Source: Lachnospiraceae bacterium JC7 (GTDB taxonomy: Bacteria > Bacillota > Clostridia > Lachnospirales > Lachnospiraceae). Taken from it: a stretch of DNA of 49,142 nt. Both the position numbers and the translations under genes were made by a program. The DNA lies in the NCBI GenBank assembly GCA_000513555.1, contig ALYD01000023.1, positions 1 through 49,142 of the forward strand, written 5' to 3'. The notes under the pieces are model-generated. The model was not told the DNA's origin. It saw only the letters and a program-made list of their open reading frames with translations, and made no database searches. Positions 43,928-49,142 of the stretch are shown here, in pieces; the stretch's first letter is position 1; every line of letters starts with the position of its first letter.

Positions 43928-45181
43928 ATGGACAAAAAAACTTTAGATCCGCTTGCTTTTAAAAGTATCTTAAAAACACTCAATTCTTTAAAAAAAGCTC
44001 AGAGCGGTGTTATTTCCGAAAGACAGTTAAATGACTCTTTTTTAGAATATGATGTAACTGAAGAGCAGATGACAAACATTCGTGCTTATCTGACGACTCA
44101 GGACATTACAATTTCAAGCAATATTCCTAAACCGGAACCTGCACCAACTGCTTCCCCGGTTTCCTCCATCTCAGAGTCAAAGTCCGATTCTGCTGAATCA
44201 TCTGAAGAAAATGATGAGAATGATGATACCGATGAGATATCTGAAGAAGACATAATAAGTGACGATGAGTTTTCTGATGATGAGCTTTCGGACGAAGATA
44301 AAGATGCCAGAAGCATTAACATTGATTCATTAAAAAGTATAGAATCCATAAGTACAGATGATCCTGTACGTATTTATCTTAAACAGATAGGTATATATCC
44401 CTTACTTTCCAAAGAAGAGGAATATGCCCTTGCATGTCGCTCAAGAGACGGAGATTCATATGCAAAGTCACGTCTTATTGAGTCAAATCTCAGACTGGTG
44501 GTTTCCGTTGCCAAGCATTACGTGGGAAGAGGTATGAATTTCCTTGATCTTATTCAGGAAGGCAATCTGGGCCTTATGCACGGTATAGATAAATTCGATC
44601 CGGATAAGGGATTCAAGCTTTCCACTTATGTAACATGGTGGATAAAACAGTCTATCATCCGTTCTCTTGCAGATCATTCCCGTACCATCAGAGTACCTGT
44701 ACATGTGGTTGAACTTATAAATAAGACTAAACGTATTTCCAGAGAAATGTCCCTGGAGCTCGGTCATGAACCTTCATTGGAAGAACTTGCAGACCGCATG
44801 AATCTTACTCCTGAAAGGATCGCCGAAATTCTTTCTTATGATAACGGTCTTACTTCATTGGACAGTAAAGTCGGAGACGATGAGGACTCTGAGCTTTCAA
44901 ACTTCGTTAAGGATGATAAGATCATAAGTCCTGAGCAGAATGCAAACCATATCATGATGCGCGAAGAGCTGGATAAGACACTCGGTATCCTTACAGATAA
45001 AGAAAAGACTGTCATAGAATATCGTTATGGACTCATAGACGGTCAGGAACGTACTCTCGAGGAAATCGGGCAAATGTACGGTCTCACCCGTGAACGTATC
45101 CGTCAGATCGAATCAAAGGCTATCCGCAAGCTTCAAAATCCTAAGTATAAGAGAATGCTCACCGGTTTCCTTGAAGACTAA
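43928..45181 (+). CDS. SigA/RpoD-type sigma-70 factor with long acidic linker (probably group 2)
   Basis: A 417-residue sigma factor. Residues 1-62 look like region 1.1; 65-130 are a Ser/Asp/Glu-rich linker; 145 on holds region 1.2 (DPVRIYLKQIG), region 2 (NLRLVVSVAKHYVGRGMNFLDLIQEGNLGLM, FKLSTYVTWWIKQSIIRSLADHSRTIRVPVH), region 3 and region 4 with helix-turn-helix (TLEEIGQMYGLTRERIRQIESKAIRKLQ). The DNA-contact residues match primary sigma factors, but several usually invariant positions differ (STYVTWWIKQSIIRSLADHSR against the usual [21 protein letters not shown]). It stands alone rather than next to dnaG. It may be a second, group 2 sigma factor; primary status cannot be excluded. No clear SD precedes the ATG. 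Confidence 0.88.
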   Translation: MDKKTLDPLAFKSILKTLNSLKKAQSGVISERQLNDSFLEYDVTEEQMTNIRAYLTTQDITISSNIPKPEPAPTASPVSSISESKSDSAESSEENDENDDTDEISEEDIISDDEFSDDELSDEDKDARSINIDSLKSIESISTDDPVRIYLKQIGIYPLLSKEEEYALACRSRDGDSYAKSRLIESNLRLVVSVAKHYVGRGMNFLDLIQEGNLGLMHGIDKFDPDKGFKLSTYVTWWIKQSIIRSLADHSRTIRVPVHVVELINKTKRISREMSLELGHEPSLEELADRMNLTPERIAEILSYDNGLTSLDSKVGDDEDSELSNFVKDDKIISPEQNANHIMMREELDKTLGILTDKEKTVIEYRYGLIDGQERTLEEIGQMYGLTRERIRQIESKAIRKLQNPKYKRMLTGFLED

Positions 45182-45216
45182 AAAAGACCTGCCGCTGTTA
45201 GCGGCAGGTCTTTTAT
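45182..45216 (+). terminator. Terminator of the sigma factor gene
   Basis: AAAAGACCTGCCGC pairs perfectly with GCGGCAGGTCTTTT around TGTTA. It can also work for the convergent CAP gene. Confidence 0.95.
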
Positions 45217-45224
45217 TTTCTATA

Positions 45225-45656
45225 TTAGATTCCGAATTCCTGTGCCCAGTATGTCTTTCCATCCTTAACTGTTGTTGAGATAGCACATGTATTGTAATTT
45301 GCGCTTAAGATATTTGCTCTGTGTGAAGGAGATGCCATCCAAGCATCAACAACTTCATCAGCTGAATTGTATCCCTTGGCAAGATTCTCGCCCCAGACAT
45401 TAGTTGCATCTACTGTATAAAAATCTGATCCGTCGAGTCTCTGATGTGAGAACTTCTGTGTGATCTCGCCAACTCTTACTGTTGATGCACCTTCAAGTGA
45501 TGCGCTGTACTTAACTTCTGAAAGACCGTTTGCAAGTCTTATCTGATTAACCTTTGCAAGTGCCTCAGCCTCTAAATTTGTCTGTGCAAAAGCTGAAACT
45601 GACATCATAGCTACTAAACAAACAACTGCTACTATAGTTCTAACGAGGTTCTTCAT
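45225..45656 (-). CDS. Secreted CAP/SCP-domain protein
   Basis: A 143-residue secreted protein: signal peptide (residues about 1-25, VRTIVAVVCLVAMMSVSAFA followed by QT) and a single CAP domain (VNQIRLANGLSEVKYSASLE, KFSHQRLDGSDFY, GENLAKGYNSADEVVDAWMA, SPSHRANILSANYNTCAI, YWAQEFG). The family's cavity His/Glu set is seen in FSH, GEN and SHR. CAP proteins in bacteria are linked to adhesion, biofilm or wall binding, usually without a proven activity. It is short, a lone domain with no anchor, so it is likely released. The leader of about 340 bases carries two cyclic-di-GMP-I-type aptamers. Confidence 0.92.
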   Translation of the reverse strand: MKNLVRTIVAVVCLVAMMSVSAFAQTNLEAEALAKVNQIRLANGLSEVKYSASLEGASTVRVGEITQKFSHQRLDGSDFYTVDATNVWGENLAKGYNSADEVVDAWMASPSHRANILSANYNTCAISTTVKDGKTYWAQEFGI

Positions 45657-45664
45657 ATCTTTTT

Positions 45665-45748
45665 ATCCTTTCAAGTGCAACTGGCTGACCTTTCGGTCCC
45701 TATAGCTTTGCGTCACCGGATTTCTCCGGGTTTGCTATTTAAATGAAT
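45665..45748 (-). ncRNA. Cyclic-di-GMP-I (GEMM-I) riboswitch, proximal copy, masks the ribosome site
   Basis: The core on the minus strand runs from 45736 to 45677: AGCAAA, P2 stem CCGGA-GAAA-TCCGG with the tetraloop, GACGCAAAGC, CTATAGGG (tetraloop receptor), P3 hairpin GACC-GAAA-GGTC and CAGCCAGTTGC. Using Vc2 numbering, position 20 is A here. P1 can form between 45737-45748 and 45665-45676 (eight pairs, two wobbles, two mismatches), and the 3' arm contains the ribosome site AAAGGA (45666-45671). Ligand binding should therefore hide the site nine bases before the ATG. Confidence 0.9.
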
Positions 45749-45750
45749 CA

Positions 45751-45783
45751 AATAAAAATGGCACCGGGTATCACCCGCTGCCA
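45751..45783 (-). terminator. Terminator between the two aptamers (expression platform of the distal one)
   Basis: On the minus strand TGGCA-g-CGGGT pairs with CCCG-g-TGCCA around GATA, followed by TTTTTATTT. AACTGGC at its 5' foot (45780-45786) is complementary to GCCAGTT of the distal aptamer (45859-45865), giving a mutually exclusive anti-terminator. Confidence 0.8.
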
Positions 45784-45849
45784 GTTAACCTAGAACCTTC
45801 TTTGAATTAGTCTTGATTCGAGAACTAACCTTCGGAGCTCCTGCTCCTT

Positions 45850-45940
45850 GAAGATTGCAACTGGCTGACCTTTCGGTCCCTATAGCTTTGCGTCGCCGGA
45901 TTTCTCCGGTTTTGCCGAATGTGATCTAGGTTGGATCACA
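45850..45940 (-). ncRNA. Cyclic-di-GMP-I (GEMM-I) riboswitch, distal copy
   Basis: The core (minus, 45916 to 45857) is almost the same as the proximal copy: GGCAAAA, CCGGA-GAAA-TCCGG, GACGCAAAGC, CTATAGGG, GACC-GAAA-GGTC, CAGCCAGTTGC. Position 20 in Vc2 numbering is G. Upstream TGTGATC ... GATCACA forms a stem whose loop AACCTAG (45926-45932) can pair with CTAGGTT (45787-45793) beyond the aptamer. Output is probably through the terminator at 45751-45783. Confidence 0.88.
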
Positions 45941-46003
45941 TCCTAAAGAGAAGCGAACTGTTTTAAGTTCTTTTCTTATTCTCATCTTCTCTTTACATTT
46001 TCT

Positions 46004-46031
46004 ATTTTATCATTTATTTTTTAAATTGCAA
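46004..46031 (-). promoter_or_regulatory. Promoter of the riboswitch-CAP unit
   Basis: TTGCAA (46026-46031) and TAAAAT (46004-46009) on the minus strand with a 16-base spacer; start near 45997, so both aptamers are transcribed. Confidence 0.6.
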
Positions 46032-46044
46032 GGGGAAATGTTAA

Positions 46045-46081
46045 AAAAATCAAATTAATTTTTGAATTTAATTTGATTTTT
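46045..46081 (-). terminator. AT-rich terminator after the MATE gene
   Basis: AAAAATCAAATTAA pairs with TTAATTTGATTTTT around a nine-base loop, immediately past the MATE stop. Confidence 0.65.
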
Positions 46082-46085
46082 GCCT

Positions 46086-47441
46086 TTATTTTTTAATATT
46101 TTTGCCGTTCCACTTCTTTTTGAAGTAAATTACTTCTACTATACAGCAGCTCATCCAGCCTACAGGATAACCTAATGCCACCAGAGCCGGTGTATTGGCA
46201 ATGAAATGTGTCATGATGAACAGATATATCTGTCGCACCAGAACAAAAGTCAGCAACATGATTATCATAGGGCCTTTTGAGTCTCCTCTTCCTCTGAGAG
46301 CCCCCGCAAGCACATGATTAATACAGTTAAACATAAGGAAGTAAACATTGGTCCTCAGAAACAAAACTCCAAAATCTATTACACTCTGGTCAGAGGTAAA
46401 CAATCTTACGGACTGTGCGGCAAAGATCCAGATACATGTAGCTATCACACCGGTAATTGCAAATATCATTCCTATAGCTATATTTGTACCTTCATTGGCC
46501 CTTTTCATTTTTTTTGCCCCCACATTCTGACTTACAAATGTAGTGGATGCCATAGCCATACTCTGCATAGGAAGCATGATAAACTGATCTATCTTGTTAT
46601 AACAACTCCATCCGGCCATGCAGCTTGAACCGAAAAAATTAATATAAGCCTGTACAAATACATTGGAAAAGGCAGTTATAACTGATTGTACACCTGCAGG
46701 AAGTCCAACAAGCATTATCCTCTTCAAAGTTGCCTTCTCTATTCTCAGATCATGCCAGGTAAGTTTATATATCTCATCAGTTGTTGTCAGCAATCTCAAT
46801 GTCAGAAAGGCTGAAATGAACTGAGAGATTATGGTCGCCAGTGCGACTCCCATTATTCCCATATGAAAATATATAACAAACGTAAGATCCAGCACTATAT
46901 TAAGAAGACTCGTCAGAATAAGGAAATAGAGAGGTCTTGTTGTATCACCTACCGCACGAAGTATACCGCTTCCAATATTATATATAAGAAGTCCCGATAT
47001 TCCTGCAAAATATACTCTCAGGTATAATGTAGCTTCGCTCATTACATCATCCGGAGTGGACATGAAATTCAGCATGGGAGTTACGCCCAGAACACCTATA
47101 ATAGTGAAGATAACCGAGATAACAAAGGTGGATGCAATGGTAGTTTCCGTCGCCACATGTAATCTCTCCATGTCTTTTGCACCGAAATAGGTTCCTATGA
47201 CAACTCCTGCACCAACAGAAAAACCGTTGAAGAAAAACACCAGCATATTTATTATCATCGTAGTAGAACCGACTGCTGCAAGAGCTTCCGTTCCCACAAA
47301 ATTTCCAACCACTATGGAATCTACGGTGTTATACAGCATCTGAAATATATTTCCGAGCATAAGCGGCATGGCGAATAAAAGAATTTGAGCTACTATGTTT
47401 CCTTCTGTCATATCCAGTGTTTTTGTTCCTGTTTTTTTCAC
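46086..47441 (-). CDS. MATE family efflux transporter
   Basis: A 451-residue membrane exporter with about 12 spans in two related halves (first half beginning NIVAQILLFAMPLMLGNIFQMLYNTVDSIVVG cut here by family pattern; second with KRIMLVGLPAGVQSVITAFSN). MATE proteins exchange drugs or metabolites for Na+ or H+; substrate unknown. The start is a GTG at 47441 with AGGAGG six bases before it; the frame reaches a TTG at 47456 inside the ribosome site. An ATG-ACG-TGA mini-frame overlaps the GTG, which might affect initiation. Confidence 0.92.
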   Translation of the reverse strand: MKKTGTKTLDMTEGNIVAQILLFAMPLMLGNIFQMLYNTVDSIVVGNFVGTEALAAVGSTTMIINMLVFFFNGFSVGAGVVIGTYFGAKDMERLHVATETTIASTFVISVIFTIIGVLGVTPMLNFMSTPDDVMSEATLYLRVYFAGISGLLIYNIGSGILRAVGDTTRPLYFLILTSLLNIVLDLTFVIYFHMGIMGVALATIISQFISAFLTLRLLTTTDEIYKLTWHDLRIEKATLKRIMLVGLPAGVQSVITAFSNVFVQAYINFFGSSCMAGWSCYNKIDQFIMLPMQSMAMASTTFVSQNVGAKKMKRANEGTNIAIGMIFAITGVIATCIWIFAAQSVRLFTSDQSVIDFGVLFLRTNVYFLMFNCINHVLAGALRGRGDSKGPMIIMLLTFVLVRQIYLFIMTHFIANTPALVALGYPVGWMSCCIVEVIYFKKKWNGKNIKK

Positions 47442-47537
47442 GTCATACCTCCTCAAGCCCTCATATTTAAAAATATACTAAACTTAACTGATTTTAGCTC
47501 AGATTTAATACTATTATCAATATATGTTAACAAACTA

Positions 47538-47573
47538 TCAAAAAAGACCATGCTTAAAAGCACAGTCTTTAAA
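47538..47573 (-). terminator. Terminator after the second tRNA-Lys
   Basis: AAAGAC/GTCTTT and TGCTT/AAGCA pair on the minus strand and are followed by TTTTTT. Confidence 0.7.
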
Positions 47574-47599
47574 TCGTCAAACTTTATTATAACAAAAAA

Positions 47600-47672
47600 T
47601 GCACCTTCAGGGACTTGAACCCTGGACAAACGGATTAAGAGTCCGCTGCTCTACCAACTGAGCTAAAGGTGC
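47600..47672 (-). tRNA. tRNA-Lys (anticodon CTT), second copy
   Basis: Identical over all 73 bases to the tRNA at 15829-15901, with the same anticodon loop CTCTTAA. The flanks differ apart from a few bases on each side (AAAAATG before, ATAT after). Confidence 0.96.
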
Positions 47673-47794
47673 ATATCGTTGCTCTCTCACAACGCTCGTA
47701 TAATATACAAATAATTCCGTTCTTTGTCAACAACTTTTTTATTTTCTTGAACATGCCTCCTAATTATGCTAATATAAAGTGCCTAATAAAATAT

Positions 47795-47868
47795 GTTTCT
47801 GTAGCTCAGCAGGATAGAGCGTTCGCCTCCTAAGCGAAAGGTCGTGCGTTCGAATCGCATCAGGAACA
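47795..47868 (+). tRNA. tRNA-Arg (anticodon CCT)
   Basis: A 74-base cloverleaf: acceptor GTTTCTG/CAGGAAC (one G-T pair), D arm AGCTCAGCAGGATAGAGC, anticodon stem TTCGC/GCGAA with loop CTCCTAA (anticodon CCT, reads AGG), T arm GTGCG-TTCGAAT-CGCAT... with discriminator A. CCA is not encoded. A terminator follows. Confidence 0.95.
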
Positions 47869-47877
47869 GGTATTGGA

Positions 47878-47907
47878 AACGAGTGTCACAGGACACTCGT
47901 TTTTTTA
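47878..47907 (+). terminator. Terminator after tRNA-Arg
   Basis: AACGAGTGTC pairs with GACACTCGTT around ACAG, followed by TTTTTT. Confidence 0.93.
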
Positions 47908-47963
47908 TATTATTCATGATAAACTATTCCTCAATCAGATTTCACTTAGGATTGGACTTACAT

Positions 47964-48686
47964 ATGAAGACAATACATCATTCATTTCTCAGTATCATTT
48001 TTTCAATAATGCTTATTTTCATCCTGTTTGTCACCAGCTTTGAGGCTGTGTGCTACTGGACTCCTGATTTTTACCGGAATGAATTCATAAAATATGATGT
48101 AACAGGTTCTCTGGAAACCTGGATGGGTGAGTCCATGAGCCTCGATGATATGTGTTATGTTATCGACCAGACCATGGTATACCTTCGGGGAGATCGAGAA
48201 AATCTAATCATAGAAACCAATATAGATGACCGACCGGCTCAGTTCTATAACGATAATGAAAAGTCACATATGGCAGATGTCAGGGTCCTCTTCGTAAAAT
48301 GTATCTTCCTTAGATCCATATTTATCCTTACATGTCTTGCCATATCAGGATATCTCATAGTTATCACAGGTGCAAAAAAGGCTCTGTACCATCTTTCCAA
48401 AGGCTATATACAGATATGTATGCTGATACTTCTCATAATAACTGTCATTGGTCTCCTTGCAGCCGCTGACTTTACAAAGTACTTTACCATTTTCCATGAG
48501 ATCTTTTTCAGTCAGGGAAACTGGATGTTCGATCCCAGAGAAAGCCGTATGATCAATATGCTTCCTGAAGGCTTCTTTTCTGACTGTGCACTCAGGATAG
48601 CAATGACATTTACAGGTACGGTCACAGCCCTTCTTATTTTCTGTTCTGTATTTGTATCATCCACAAAAAAGCATTTTTCTAAATAA
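47964..48686 (+). CDS. DUF1461 (TIGR01906-type) integral membrane protein
   Basis: A 240-residue membrane protein. Four spans are seen (about 10-30 SIIFSIMLIFILFVTSFEAV, 112-132, 148-168, 215-235), with an outside loop holding LDDMCYVIDQTMVYLRGDRENL, typical of this family of unknown function in Clostridia. The frame is open further upstream but would overlap tRNA-Arg and its terminator, so the ATG at 47964 is chosen; its ribosome site is weak (AGGA 11 or more bases away). It lies 11 bases before hflX. Confidence 0.85.
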   Translation: MKTIHHSFLSIIFSIMLIFILFVTSFEAVCYWTPDFYRNEFIKYDVTGSLETWMGESMSLDDMCYVIDQTMVYLRGDRENLIIETNIDDRPAQFYNDNEKSHMADVRVLFVKCIFLRSIFILTCLAISGYLIVITGAKKALYHLSKGYIQICMLILLIITVIGLLAAADFTKYFTIFHEIFFSQGNWMFDPRESRMINMLPEGFFSDCALRIAMTFTGTVTALLIFCSVFVSSTKKHFSK

Positions 48687-48697
48687 TCGGAGTATAT

Positions 48698-49142
48698 ATG
48701 TTCGAAAACGAAACAAATGATAAAAGACGTAAGGCTGTGCTGGTTGGTGCCTGCCTCAATAACGATCCTGATTTCACTGTCTCCATGAGAGAACTGGAGG
48801 GACTTGCCGAGGCTGAAAACCTTCTTGTTGTTGCTGATATCACTCAAAATCTTGATTCTCAGGATTCTGCCTATTATATAGGATCCGGAAAGGTTCAGGA
48901 ACTTAAGGCTGCAATCTGGGAAATGGATGCAGATATCGTTATTGTCAACAATCAGTTATCTCCTTCACAGCTTGCAAACCTTGCACATGATCTGGAAGTG
49001 GAAGTAATTGACCGTACAAATCTTATACTGAATATATTTGCTGACAGAGCGAGATCCAGGGAAGCCAAGATGCAGGTGGACTACGCCAAACTGCAGTATA
49101 TGCTTCCCAGACTGGTGGGACTTCGTCAGAACCTCAGCAGAC
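48698..49142 (+). CDS. hflX: HflX ribosome-associated GTPase, N-terminal part (runs off the window)
   Basis: The first 148 codons of HflX, a GTPase that splits stalled ribosomes in studied bacteria. Typical N-domain motifs: ELEGLAEAENLLVVADITQ, AYYIGSGKVQELK, NNQLSPSQLANL, EVIDRTNLILNIFADRARSREAKMQVDYA. The GTPase domain lies beyond the window. CGGAG precedes the ATG. Confidence 0.94.
   Translation, partial: MFENETNDKRRKAVLVGACLNNDPDFTVSMRELEGLAEAENLLVVADITQNLDSQDSAYYIGSGKVQELKAAIWEMDADIVIVNNQLSPSQLANLAHDLEVEVIDRTNLILNIFADRARSREAKMQVDYAKLQYMLPRLVGLRQNLSR

Overview
The window reads as chromosomal DNA of an anaerobic, low-GC, Gram-positive bacterium of the class Clostridia, most likely family Lachnospiraceae (Butyrivibrio/Roseburia-like). 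This is inferred from gene content and style: FabK-type fatty acid synthesis, a group-B-type [FeFe] hydrogenase, tagaturonate/altronate enzymes, strong AGGAGG ribosome sites, a VanS-like histidine kinase and a clostridial cyclic-di-GMP-I riboswitch. No phage, insertion sequence, CRISPR array or plasmid feature was seen; it looks like ordinary core chromosome.

Layout. 1-5.7 kb (minus): start of glgB, then an operon (AIR-synthase-like protein, Lrp regulator, aminotransferase, GH13 amylase), a tiny membrane peptide and proC. 5.8-12.7 kb (minus): F1Fo ATP synthase in the order atpB-E-F-(H+A)-G-D-C, in which the delta and alpha subunits are one 683-residue reading frame. 13-23 kb: a LysR regulator, a cell-wall NlpC/P60 lipoprotein, tRNA-Lys, trmB, a membrane SH3 protein, and a response regulator / histidine kinase / D-Ala-D-Ala carboxypeptidase operon. 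23-25.4 kb: a YgjP-like metallopeptidase and two tiny HPr-like proteins without the catalytic histidine, flanking a membrane protein. 25.4-28.6 kb: uxaB-uxaA under a strong promoter with a cre-like operator at the start site. 28.7-37.7 kb (minus): a MarR regulator behind a complete elongation-type fatty acid cluster acpP-accD-accA-fabH-fabK-fabD-fabG-fabF-fabZ with a strong promoter. 37.9-39.4 kb: a kdgF-like cupin and an esterase, with a GGTATACC box inside their promoter. 39.5-45.2 kb: a membrane protein, a phosphoglycerate-mutase-type phosphatase, a monomeric [FeFe] hydrogenase, rsmJ and a SigA-like sigma factor. 45.2-46 kb: a secreted CAP-domain protein behind two tandem cyclic-di-GMP-I-type aptamers. 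46-49 kb: a MATE transporter, tRNA-Lys (identical to the first copy), tRNA-Arg, a DUF1461 membrane protein and the start of hflX.

How it fits together. The uxaA/uxaB pair and the kdgF-esterase pair point to growth on pectin-derived uronates under catabolite and uronate-specific control. The amylase and glgB belong to glycogen/maltodextrin use. Wall enzymes sit next to a two-component system. The two most unusual items are the delta-alpha ATP synthase fusion and the double riboswitch, whose two aptamers seem to carry different output devices (terminator, then ribosome-site masking) and differ at the ligand-contacting position 20.
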